33,759 bases of DNA from NCBI GenBank assembly GCA_002722175.1, contig PBKU01000042.1:1-33759 (forward strand), written 5' to 3'. Of the stretch, positions 26,773 to 33,759 are shown piece by piece; within the stretch, counting starts at the first letter, position 1, and each line of letters starts with the position of its first letter. The notes under the pieces are model-generated. The model did not search any database. It saw only the letters and a program-made list of their open reading frames with translations, and had not been told where the DNA came from. The stretch comes from Magnetovibrio sp. Lineage in GTDB: Bacteria > Pseudomonadota > Alphaproteobacteria > Rhodospirillales > Casp-alpha2. The translations under genes and the position numbers were made by a program.

Positions 26773-27870
26773 ATGCGAGACGTAGAAATAGGAAGCGATA
26801 TCGGGAAGGGGCGGGTCGTAGTGGCCATGTCTGGCGGAGTGGATAGCTCTGTAACGGCTGCTATGATGGTTGAGGCTGGGTACGATGTAGTTGGCGTAAC
26901 ACTCCAGCTTTACAACCATGGAGAGGCAGTCAGTCGTCCAGGCGCCTGTTGTGCAGGTCGTGACATTGGCGATGCTCGTCGGGTAGCTGCGCAATTAGGT
27001 ATTCCGTATTATGTATTAAACTATGAAAAACGTTTCAAGAAAGCTGTAATCGAAAATTTTGCGGATAGTTATCTTCGTGGAGAAACACCGATACCCTGTA
27101 TACGCTGCAACCAAACGGTTAAATTTTCTGATTTGCTAAAGACAGCAAAGGAACTGGGTGCCGACGCTATGGCAACTGGTCATTATGTCCGAAGGATAGA
27201 AGGGGAATGTGGAGTTAACCTATTTCGTGGTAAAGACCTGGCGAAAGATCAGAGCTACTTCTTGTTTTCCACGACGCGTGAGCAATTAAATTACTTGCGA
27301 TTTCCATTGGGTGAAATGAAAAAATCAAAAACACGGAATTATGCGGCTGAGCTGGGACTTTGTGTCTCGGAAAAACCAGAAAGCCAAGATATTTGCTTTA
27401 TTCCTAACAGGGACTACGCAAAGTTTATTAAGCAGTTACATCCAGAAGCATGTCAAGGTGGTAATATTGTTGATCTTGATGGCCGTTGCATTGGTGAACA
27501 TGACGGTATATCGCATTTCACTATTGGCCAGCGACGAGGTTTAAGGGTATCCCAAGGCAGTCCACTTTATGTGATTGACATTGATCCAGTAGAGAACCGT
27601 GTAGTCGTTGGACCCTTACAAGCTTTACTTGTGGAGAAGTTTCAGGTTAAGGAATTGAATTGGCTGGGGGATTTTGAACCTGTTGACCAGACTATAGAAA
27701 TTCAAGTAAAAGTCCGCTCCACAACTTCGCCTGTTCCAGCTTATCTGCAATTTACCAGTGATAATACAGCTAAAATCAAGTATAAAATTCCGCAGATTTC
27801 TTCTGCACCAGGGCAGGCTGCTGTTTTTTATCAGGATGAGCGGGTTCTTGGAGGGGGATGGATTCTCTGA
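26773..27870 (+). CDS. mnmA: tRNA 2-thiouridylase
   Basis: Thiolates wobble uridine 34 of tRNA-Lys, -Glu and -Gln using persulfide sulfur. The 365-residue reading from ATG 26773 starts MRDVEIGSD; the PP-loop SGGVDSS is at 20-26, the first catalytic cysteine is Cys112 (CIRCNQTVKF) and the second is Cys208 (SQDICFIP). Central and C-terminal beta domains (ISHFTIGQRRGL, then LGGGWIL) are present. ATG 26710 would add 21 odd hydrophobic residues; family N-termini favour 26773, but neither start has a good ribosome binding site. The gene directly follows fdx with no terminator, so this sulfur-consuming tRNA modification is probably co-transcribed with the desulfurases that can feed it. Confidence 0.95.
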   Translation: MRDVEIGSDIGKGRVVVAMSGGVDSSVTAAMMVEAGYDVVGVTLQLYNHGEAVSRPGACCAGRDIGDARRVAAQLGIPYYVLNYEKRFKKAVIENFADSYLRGETPIPCIRCNQTVKFSDLLKTAKELGADAMATGHYVRRIEGECGVNLFRGKDLAKDQSYFLFSTTREQLNYLRFPLGEMKKSKTRNYAAELGLCVSEKPESQDICFIPNRDYAKFIKQLHPEACQGGNIVDLDGRCIGEHDGISHFTIGQRRGLRVSQGSPLYVIDIDPVENRVVVGPLQALLVEKFQVKELNWLGDFEPVDQTIEIQVKVRSTTSPVPAYLQFTSDNTAKIKYKIPQISSAPGQAAVFYQDERVLGGGWIL

Positions 27871-27885
27871 TCTAAGAATATTTTA

Positions 27886-28815
27886 TTAGTCTCCTCCCGG
27901 TTCAGCTGAAGGTGAAGATATTGATCGTTTATGAGTTGTTTCTCGGTGGGCAATATATATCGAACTACCAATAATGATAGCCCCACCCCAGTATACTGTC
28001 GTTTCGGGCACTTCACCAAAAAATAAATAACCGCCTATGCAAACAAGTACTAACCTTAAATAGCTGAAAGGTGCGATGAAGCTGGCTTCTCCAGCAGCGT
28101 AGGCTCTGATATCAGCATATGTTCGGATCAGTGCAAAAACAGCCACACCAAAGGTTAGGAAAAAGGTTGAAATAGTGATGTGTTTCCATACCAACATAGC
28201 CGGTATAAAACTTCCAATAGTGGTGACTGTACTCGTATATAATAAGATAACATTAGCTGATTCTGTTTTAGAAAGATGTTTGCCAATTATTAGAGAAATC
28301 GCGAACATTGATGATGCAGCAAAAGGCGCGAGAAGGACCCAGTTGAAGTCACTTGTTTCTGGGTTTAGAGAAACAAAAGCGCCAGCGAATCCTAGTATCG
28401 TTGCTAGCCATCTACGCCAGCCAACCTCTTCATTTAAACATGGACCTGCAATCATGGTGACAAATAGCGGAGCCGTAAAAAATAAAACAGTGACTGTGGC
28501 GAGGGGTATTTTTGTAAGAGAGTAAAAGCCAAAATTCATTGCTCCCGTCATCAAGAGACCGCGAAGAACTAATAGCTTCCATTGTGGGGAATAAGAGAAG
28601 GGTGAACGATAGTCAGGTTTATTTTTTTTTGACGCAGAATGATCCCAAAAATATATCCAAGGCAGAATAATGATCAATCCGATTACGCAGCGAACAAATG
28701 TTATTTGCATTGAGTGAAGGTTGTCCCCGGCTTCCCTAACACCTATAGATAAACTAGCTGCAGCAAAAACTGAAACGAGCATCCAGAGGCAGCCTTGAAG
28801 ATTTTCTTTTGTCAT
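27886..28815 (-). CDS. EamA/DMT-family transporter
   Basis: Inner-membrane protein of 309 residues with about ten hydrophobic segments arranged as two EamA repeats (about 8-145 and 155-290). The first repeat carries the typical VRCVIGLIIILPW and LPLATVT-like region (KIPLATVTVLFFTAPLFVT, in part), the second APFSYLRLVL. DMT transporters export amino acids, metabolites or drugs; the substrate cannot be predicted. The short C-terminal tail is charged (HRETTHKRS). It converges with mnmA, stops only 15 bases apart. Confidence 0.88.
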   Translation of the reverse strand: MTKENLQGCLWMLVSVFAAASLSIGVREAGDNLHSMQITFVRCVIGLIIILPWIYFWDHSASKKNKPDYRSPFSYSPQWKLLVLRGLLMTGAMNFGFYSLTKIPLATVTVLFFTAPLFVTMIAGPCLNEEVGWRRWLATILGFAGAFVSLNPETSDFNWVLLAPFAASSMFAISLIIGKHLSKTESANVILLYTSTVTTIGSFIPAMLVWKHITISTFFLTFGVAVFALIRTYADIRAYAAGEASFIAPFSYLRLVLVCIGGYLFFGEVPETTVYWGGAIIIGSSIYIAHRETTHKRSISSPSAEPGGD

Positions 28816-28962
28816 GATCAGATATATGAAGCCTGGTACTGTTTTATTTCAAGTTCTTAAACTATTACACACTAGAAAGTATTGGGGTAATCGGTTACAT
28901 ACTACATTTTATCGTTAGGGGCACTAAATTAGCTGTGCTCGTATAGTGATAGGGAGCTATTT

Positions 28963-29298
28963 ATGCAATTAGTGTCGATGCTTATGGTAATCGGCGGTTT
29001 GATGGGTAACGGATTGATTTTTCCAGCTCTTGAAAAAACGTTTTTGGATTATCAAAAGTCACAGGTGATATATTTCTACCGAACTCAAACGCAGCACGAA
29101 CTTAGGTGCTTGCATGACTGCACCTCAAAATATGGAACTTCGAACAAAGCAAGCTGTGCAAGGAGTTGTGGGCTTGGTGAGGTTGATAATACAAGCAGAC
29201 CGGATTGTGGAATTCAATATAAAGACTGTCTTGAGAACTGCAAAGGTAAGAATGCTTGTAGGAAAAAGTGCCGTAGTGAGCGAGTTAAATGTATCTAA
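28963..29298 (+). CDS. Cysteine-rich small secreted or membrane-anchored protein, unknown function
   Basis: Protein of 111 residues that I do not recognise. A hydrophobic N-terminus (about 3-21) looks like an uncleaved anchor or signal sequence. The remainder is polar and basic with ten cysteines: 49, 53, 65, 69, 82, 89, 93, 99, 103 and 110. Four CX3C pairs are evident. The last six have mirror-symmetric spacings of 6, 3, 5, 3, 6. The first four form a twin CX3C-x11-CX3C unit, the spacing of helical-hairpin proteins such as small Tims (geometry only; no homology claimed). Even numbers of Cys in an exported domain suggest up to five disulfides; metal binding is the alternative. ATG 28963 has AGGGAG seven bases upstream, a strong ribosome binding site. 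The gene stands alone between eamA (divergent) and guaA (165 bases downstream). Confidence 0.72.
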   Translation: MQLVSMLMVIGGLMGNGLIFPALEKTFLDYQKSQVIYFYRTQTQHELRCLHDCTSKYGTSNKASCARSCGLGEVDNTSRPDCGIQYKDCLENCKGKNACRKKCRSERVKCI

Positions 29299-29419
29299 AG
29301 ATATAATTAAGCTTAAATGCAATAGCCCGCTCCTCTCGCAATACTTCCATCTTATGTCTAGTGTAATTACGAAAATATGCGTAGAAATAGAAAATAATTC
29401 TGTATTAGGTAATAGTGTC

Positions 29420-29457
29420 TTAGGGACCCTAAAAAAACCTGGCCTTAAATATAAGGA
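29420..29457 (+). promoter_or_regulatory. Inverted repeats in the guaA leader, one covering the ribosome binding site
   Basis: TTAGGG-A-CCCTAA (29420-29432) is a perfect 13-base palindrome. Eleven bases later CCTTA-AATA-TAAGG (29443-29456) can form a five-base-pair hairpin whose right arm contains most of the guaA ribosome binding site AAGGA (29453-29457), six bases before ATG 29464. This could weaken or regulate translation, but the stem is short and AT-rich, and nothing resembling a purine or other known riboswitch is visible. Confidence 0.3.
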
Positions 29458-29463
29458 CTCGGC

Positions 29464-31026
29464 ATGTCGAGTACACAAAAAGATCGCATTCTTATTATAG
29501 ACTTTGGTTCTCAGGTTACGCAGTTAATAGCGCGGCGTGTGAGGGAGAGTGGTGTGTATTGTGAAATTTATCCCTCGAACATGACAACGTACGATAGAAT
29601 TCAGGCATTTTGCCCAAAAGGAGTTATTCTTTCTGGGGGGCCAGCTTCTGTACATGAACTCTCGACACCCCGGGCCCCAGGCGAAATATTTGCAAGTGGT
29701 ATCCCCGTTCTTGGAATATGTTATGGCGAACAGCTTCTGGTCTCTCAAATGGGTGGTCGGGTCGAGTCTTCGAGCCATCGAGAGTTTGGAAGGGCCGCTG
29801 TCAATATTTTACGACCATGTGACCTTTTTGATGGCTTCTGGAAAGTAGGGGGGAGTTACGAAGTTTGGATGAGTCATGGTGACAAAATAATTGAAATTCC
29901 AGAAAATTTTGAAGTGAAGGCAACATCCGAAAATTCACCATTTGCGGTCATTGCTGATGAAAGCAGGAAGTTATATGGGGTCCAGTTTCATCCGGAGGTA
30001 GTGCATACACCGGATGGTCATCGACTTTTGATTAACTTCATTCGAACGATCTGTAATTGTAAGGGCCATTGGGCCATGTCTTCTTTTAAAACGGAACTGA
30101 TTGAAAAAATACGAGATCAAGTTCAAGGTGGCCATGTTATTTGTGGATTGTCTGGCGGTGTTGATTCCTCAGTTGCTGCGGTTTTGCTCAACGAAGCCAT
30201 CGGCAGTCAACTCACGTGTGTATTTGTTGATAATGGGCTAATGCGTATTAATGAAAGCAAGGATGTAGTTTCACTTTTTCGTGATCATTTCAATATTCCG
30301 TTAGTTCATAGAGACGCCTCTGAGAGCTTTCTTGCTGCACTTGATCAAGTGGAAGAACCCGAGGAAAAACGGAAGAAAATAGGAAAGCTTTTCATCGAAA
30401 TTTTTGAAGAAGAAGCGCTAAAAATTGATAACGTTAAGTTTTTGGCTCAAGGTACGTTATATCCTGATATAATTGAATCGGTATCATTTAAAGGTGGTCC
30501 AAGCGTTACCATAAAATCTCACCATAATGTAGGAGGACTGCCTGAAAAGATGCAACTTAGTTTAGTAGAACCGCTAAAAGAGTTGTTTAAAGATGAAGTT
30601 CGTTTATTGGGACGTAAACTAGGAATTCCCGAAACCTTTATTACGCGCCATCCATTTCCGGGTCCTGGATTAGCAATCCGGATCCCGGGAGGGGTTAGTA
30701 GAGAAAAGTTAGAAATATTGCGACATGCAGATTCGATATATTTAGAGGAAATAGATAAAGCAGGATTGTATGAAGATATTTGGCAAGCTTTTGCTGTCTT
30801 GTTGCCGGTGAAGGCGGTTGGAGTGATGGGAGATGCAAGGACCTATGATTTTGCTTGCGCCCTTAGGGCTGTGACATCTACGGATGGTATGACGGCCGAT
30901 TTTTTTCATTTTAATCATAGTTTTCTTAGCAGAACTGCCAATAGAATTATTAATGAAGTCAAGGGCATAAACCGGGTAGTATATGACATTACATCAAAAC
31001 CACCAGGGACTATCGAGTGGGAGTGA
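29464..31026 (+). CDS. guaA: GMP synthase (glutamine-hydrolysing)
   Basis: Converts XMP to GMP with ATP and glutamine; 520 residues, normal length for the fused enzyme. The N-terminal class I glutamine amidotransferase has Cys86 (LGICYGEQ), His176 and Glu178 (QFHPEV). The ATP pyrophosphatase domain has the P-loop LSGGVDSS (229-236). The C-terminal dimerisation and XMP-binding domain includes [15 protein letters not shown] and ends in the strongly conserved [14 protein letters not shown] six bases before ATG 29464 sets the start. No guaB lies nearby. Confidence 0.98.
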   Translation: MSSTQKDRILIIDFGSQVTQLIARRVRESGVYCEIYPSNMTTYDRIQAFCPKGVILSGGPASVHELSTPRAPGEIFASGIPVLGICYGEQLLVSQMGGRVESSSHREFGRAAVNILRPCDLFDGFWKVGGSYEVWMSHGDKIIEIPENFEVKATSENSPFAVIADESRKLYGVQFHPEVVHTPDGHRLLINFIRTICNCKGHWAMSSFKTELIEKIRDQVQGGHVICGLSGGVDSSVAAVLLNEAIGSQLTCVFVDNGLMRINESKDVVSLFRDHFNIPLVHRDASESFLAALDQVEEPEEKRKKIGKLFIEIFEEEALKIDNVKFLAQGTLYPDIIESVSFKGGPSVTIKSHHNVGGLPEKMQLSLVEPLKELFKDEVRLLGRKLGIPETFITRHPFPGPGLAIRIPGGVSREKLEILRHADSIYLEEIDKAGLYEDIWQAFAVLLPVKAVGVMGDARTYDFACALRAVTSTDGMTADFFHFNHSFLSRTANRIINEVKGINRVVYDITSKPPGTIEWE

Positions 31027-31081
31027 ATTATATTATTTAATAAATTAGTTACTTAATGATGCTTAAGAGAAAAGTTAAAAG

Positions 31082-31252
31082 ATGAAAATGACATTGAAAG
31101 AGATAAATGAAGAAATCAGAAATTATCCCACACCAATCGTGGGATGTGATACTCATTTTAATTGTTTACTTGAAGAAAGAAGAAGATTGCAAACACTGAT
31201 TAATAAAATGAAAACTAAGAAAAAGAAATTAGACGATGATAGTAGGCATTAG
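31082..31252 (+). CDS. Possible 56-residue protein downstream of guaA, unknown
   Basis: A short open frame from ATG 31082 to TAG 31252. The peptide begins MKMTLKEINEEIRNYPTPIV, then GCDTHFNCLLEERRRLQTLI, and finishes in a very basic and acidic tail (KMKTKKKKLDDDSRH). It reads like a small soluble helical protein with an amphipathic LLEERRRLQTLI helix and two Cys. The composition looks protein-like and it fills most of the 386-base gap between guaA and the aldehyde dehydrogenase gene. Against it: no clear ribosome binding site, and a 7-bp stem-loop (31125-31145) sits within it. Codon-level conservation would decide. Confidence 0.45.
   Translation: MKMTLKEINEEIRNYPTPIVGCDTHFNCLLEERRRLQTLINKMKTKKKKLDDDSRH
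31125..31145 (+). other. Seven-base-pair stem-loop downstream of guaA
   Basis: ATCCCAC, loop ACCAATC, GTGGGAT: a perfect seven-base-pair stem with a seven-base loop, about 100 bases after the guaA stop and inside the putative 56-residue ORF. The following bases are AT-rich (CATTTTAATTGTTT from 31155) but do not form a proper U-run, so it is not a classical terminator. It may stabilise the guaA mRNA 3' end or be chance. Confidence 0.4.
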
Positions 31253-31412
31253 TGTCATTACGGTTGAGACAGGTGCTCGCGAACTATTAACTTGCTATAT
31301 TTTCCAGAATTTGAAAGTAAAGGTAAATATAGATAATTTTACTGCTTTTAAAACGGACGTTTGCCTAAGGTAATTCACTCCAGCTTAGGGTCTAAAACAA
31401 TAGAGCTATTGG

Positions 31413-32858
31413 TTAGCTTGTAGTGGTCCAACCTGAGACAGCCTTTACTTCCAGGAATTCCATAAATCCATGAATACCTCCCTCTCGGCCATTCCCTGAT
31501 TGCTTATATCCCCCGAACGGGCTACCCGACGCCCTGGCCGCGCCGTTTGCCTGGACCATGCCAGCTCGAAGCCTACGGGCTACACGCTGCATGCGTTTAT
31601 TATCTCCAGTTTGTACGTAGTCAGTTAAGCCATAGCTCGTATCATTAGAAATATTTATCGCCTCCTCTTCGCTATCAAAAGGAATGATTGACAGCACTGG
31701 GCCAAAAATTTCTTCGCGGGCAATTCGCATTTTATTGTTCACATCTGCGAATACAGTAGGACGTGCAAAATACCCTCGATTAAAACCTTCAGGTCGTCCG
31801 GGTCCACCTGCGACAAGACGGGCTCCTTCGTCAATACCAGCCTTTATTAGGCTCTGAACCTTGTCAAATTGAATTTGGGAAACGAGCGGACCTATATGTC
31901 TTCCTTCTTCGTGAGGCATTCCAACTTCAACCATTTCAGCAGTTTCGCGAGCGATCTTTACAGCATCATCATAGACGGATCGTTCAACTAGCATTCGTGT
32001 CGGCGCGTTACATGATTGACCAGTGTTGTGGAAACAATGGAGAGCTCCTCTTTTGACAGCTTTTGGAATATCGGTATCGGCAAAGACTATGTTTGCTCCT
32101 TTTCCACCAAGCTCGAGAGCAACGCGTTTGATGGATCCGGCAGCTGCTTTTGTAACCGACTGTCCAGCCCGTGCCGATCCAGTGAAGCTCATCATGTCAA
32201 TGTCCGGATGTTGGCTTAAAGCTTCCCCTACCGTAGGTCCATCCCCATTAACAAGATTAAATACACCATTAGGGAAACCTGCTTCGTCCACAAATTCAGC
32301 GAATAAAAGTGAAGACATCGGCGCAATCTCTGAAGGTTTTAGAATCACTGTACAACCAACACCGATTGCAGGTATGACCTTAAGCGTAACCTGGTTCATC
32401 GGCCAGTTCCAAGGTGTGATAAGTCCACAGATACCTATCGGCTCGTGAATAATATATTCATCTGGAGTGTTTTCTCTAAGTAGGTGCTCAAATTGAAATT
32501 CTTTGAGCGCGCGAATAAAAGCCTTTATATGGCTTAGTCCGGAAGCTGTTTGTTCGTTGACTGCTAGTTTAATGGGAGCTCCCATTTCCATAGAAATAGC
32601 CTCGGACATTTCGTCTGACCGTCTTTCATAGATTTTACTCAAAGCTTCTAATTGATCTATACGTTCTTTCTGTGTAACGGCACTCCAGGAGCCAAAAGCA
32701 CGGGATGCCGCTGTGACAGCTCTATCAACATCTGATTTGGAACCAAGTGAAATAACTGCAAAAGGACATTCATCTGCAGGATTGATTATTTCATAATCGT
32801 TAGAAAGGGAAGGGCTTACCCACCGGCCATCAATATAAAAATCTGTTTTACGTAGCAT
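31413..32858 (-). CDS. NAD(P)-dependent aldehyde dehydrogenase
   Basis: Oxidises an aldehyde to the acid; 481 residues, cytoplasmic. Visible family features are Asn151 in TPWNWP (oxyanion), the cofactor region VILKPSEIAP (171-180), the FTGSARAG turn (225-232), general base Glu249 (ALELGGKGAN) and nucleophile Cys283 (NTGQSCNAPTR). The C-terminus carries FGGYKQSGNGREGG and LEVKAVSGW. The substrate is not predictable; close members are annotated as betaine-aldehyde or general aldehyde dehydrogenases. It lies 236 bases from, and in the same direction as, a PotC-like polyamine-type permease upstream. A polyamine or aminoaldehyde link is possible but unproven. Confidence 0.93.
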   Translation of the reverse strand: MLRKTDFYIDGRWVSPSLSNDYEIINPADECPFAVISLGSKSDVDRAVTAASRAFGSWSAVTQKERIDQLEALSKIYERRSDEMSEAISMEMGAPIKLAVNEQTASGLSHIKAFIRALKEFQFEHLLRENTPDEYIIHEPIGICGLITPWNWPMNQVTLKVIPAIGVGCTVILKPSEIAPMSSLLFAEFVDEAGFPNGVFNLVNGDGPTVGEALSQHPDIDMMSFTGSARAGQSVTKAAAGSIKRVALELGGKGANIVFADTDIPKAVKRGALHCFHNTGQSCNAPTRMLVERSVYDDAVKIARETAEMVEVGMPHEEGRHIGPLVSQIQFDKVQSLIKAGIDEGARLVAGGPGRPEGFNRGYFARPTVFADVNNKMRIAREEIFGPVLSIIPFDSEEEAINISNDTSYGLTDYVQTGDNKRMQRVARRLRAGMVQANGAARASGSPFGGYKQSGNGREGGIHGFMEFLEVKAVSGWTTTS

Positions 32859-32940
32859 GGTATTGATCCACTTATTTAAGAAGAAGAATTAGGGTTTTAA
32901 GCGTATAGAATGGTTCTGTAAACAGAAAATAAGGGAGTAA

Positions 32941-32970
32941 ATAAAATCTTTTGAAATCAATACTTGTCAA
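32941..32970 (-). promoter_or_regulatory. Candidate promoter of the aldehyde dehydrogenase gene
   Basis: On the minus strand a perfect -35 TTGACA (complement of 32965-32970) is followed after 18 bases by TTTTAT (complement of 32941-32946, four of six -10 positions). It lies about 83 bases before the aldehyde dehydrogenase start. A five-base-pair inverted repeat, GTCCG-N7-CGGAC (32980-32996), lies just upstream. Nothing else is seen in the 32859-33094 spacer. Confidence 0.4.
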
Positions 32971-33094
32971 ATCATAGGCGTCCGACACCACCGGACTATC
33001 ACATGAAAGCCAGCTTGTATTATATTAGTAATTTAATAGTAATGTTATTTGCTATTTAGTTGCAAAGTGCATTTGATTCTTTTTTGTTACGCCC

Positions 33095-33759
33095 TTATTT
33101 TTTTCTACTGAGTCTTTCTAATTGTTGTGCTCCAAGCATTAGCGTAGTTGAAATTAAAACCATAAATGTTGAAATAGCTGCAATCGTCGGATCAATATAA
33201 TCTCGCAAAGCGCTAAACATCTGCTTTGTTAGCGTTGCCGTTTGACCTCCCGAAATAAAAATGGAGATGATGACTTCATCAAATGAAGTAATAAAGGCTA
33301 ATAGAGCCGATGTAATTATTGAAAACTTTATTTGTGGCAATGTGATTTCAAAAAATGCACGTAGTCTGGATGCTCCAAGACTGCGCGCGACAAGCTCCTG
33401 GTTCATATCGTATGTTCTCAAGGCAGACGTGACAATGATCATTACCAAAGGAATCGCAAGTACCGAATGCGCTAACACAATACCCGTAATAGTGTTAGTA
33501 AATCCAACCTGCCCAAAAACATAAAAGGTTCCAATTGCGATCAAAATTAAGGGTACAATCATTGGTGTTACGAGGAAGAGGAAAATTAGTTTTCCGATAG
33601 GGTGGTTTGAAACAAACAGCCCGTAGGCCGCCATAGTGCCTAATGGTGTTGCAACCAACATGCTTAGGGTGGCGACTTGCAATGATACAAAGGTCGCGTT
33701 CATCCACCGGGGTGTCTCAAGATATTCTGTGTACCATCGTAATGACCAGACTTTTGGCG
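33095..33759 (-). CDS. ABC transporter permease, PotC-like (spermidine/putrescine type), 5' end cut off
   Basis: Inner-membrane permease running off the right edge. The frame stays open upstream of the internal Met at 33703. That extension reads PKVWSLRWYTEYLETPRW, the usual periplasmic segment after the first helix of PotC-type permeases, so the true start lies beyond 33759. About five further membrane segments follow. The EAA loop contacting the ATPase is ELVARSLGASRLRAFFEITL followed by PQIK, and the next segment ITSFDEVIISIFISG (SFDE) is typical of the polyamine/opine/iron branch of the family. It ends in a basic tail (QLERLSRKK). Partner ATPase and binding protein are presumably outside the window. 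Confidence 0.88.
   Translation of the reverse strand, partial: PKVWSLRWYTEYLETPRWMNATFVSLQVATLSMLVATPLGTMAAYGLFVSNHPIGKLIFLFLVTPMIVPLILIAIGTFYVFGQVGFTNTITGIVLAHSVLAIPLVMIIVTSALRTYDMNQELVARSLGASRLRAFFEITLPQIKFSIITSALLAFITSFDEVIISIFISGGQTATLTKQMFSALRDYIDPTIAAISTFMVLISTTLMLGAQQLERLSRKK

Noticed and set aside
29114-29500. 128-codon plus-strand ORF between the Cys-rich gene and guaA
   Set aside because: It overlaps both genes in another frame and lacks a ribosome binding site; the Cys-rich frame has the stronger start signal.
32023-32448. 141-codon plus-strand ORF opposite the aldehyde dehydrogenase
   Set aside because: Antisense to conserved active-site coding sequence; no ribosome binding site or recognisable domain.
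32980-32996. GTCCG-N7-CGGAC hairpin as a terminator for the permease operon
   Set aside because: No T-run follows on the minus strand, and the stem is only five base pairs.
1-33759. CRISPR arrays, tRNA/rRNA genes, insertion sequences, phage or toxin-antitoxin modules
   Set aside because: No repeat-spacer arrays, cloverleaf-like sequences, transposase or integrase motifs or terminal inverted repeats were seen; the gene content is core chromosomal.

Overview
The window reads as ordinary chromosome from an AT-rich alphaproteobacterium (roughly 40% G+C by eye). It is probably a marine or otherwise genome-reduced Rhodospirillales-like lineage, inferred from gene content and order only; no rRNA is present to confirm it. 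Supporting points are the rne / amiC / mrcA / prfB block, an RNase E ending in the alphaproteobacterial RRGWWRR tail, an IscR-led SUF operon preceded by cysE, and an SPY rather than SPF anticodon-mimic tripeptide in RF2. Genes are densely packed. There are no insertion sequences, phage genes, CRISPR arrays, tRNAs or rRNAs.

Layout, left to right. Positions 1-188 hold the 3' end of a PLP aminotransferase, convergent with rne (minus). A 439-base AT-rich divergent spacer separates rne from amiC, which is followed by mrcA (PBP1A) and prfB: peptidoglycan cleavage, peptidoglycan synthesis and translation termination. prfB carries the classic programmed +1 frameshift, so its true start (7395) lies in a different frame from most of the gene. 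Then come glnE (minus), a large AsmA/YhdP-like envelope protein (plus), tyrS (minus), anmK (plus) and a small alpha/beta hydrolase (minus).

The central block, 18.1-27.9 kb, is a sulfur and iron-sulfur operon: cysE, iscR, a NifS/IscS-type cysteine desulfurase, sufB, sufC, sufD, sufS, sufT, an IscA/SufA-type carrier, a [2Fe-2S] ferredoxin and mnmA. It covers cysteine supply, sulfur mobilisation by two desulfurases, cluster assembly on SufBCD, cluster delivery, electron supply and a sulfur-consuming tRNA modification. The only good promoter candidate is upstream of cysE. It overlaps a sequence that agrees with the E. coli type-1 IscR motif at 20 of 25 positions, which suggests feedback control of the whole operon by IscR.

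The right end holds an EamA-family exporter (minus), a small secreted or anchored protein with ten cysteines in a strikingly regular CX3C pattern, guaA, a 56-codon ORF overlapping a 7-bp stem-loop, an aldehyde dehydrogenase (minus), and the truncated start-side of a PotC-like ABC permease (minus) running off the window.

The most interesting items are the cysteine-rich protein of unknown function, the IscR-like operator before cysE, the prfB frameshift, a run of 11 G inside sufD, and mnmA at the end of the SUF operon. I did not find a convincing wholly new multi-gene system.
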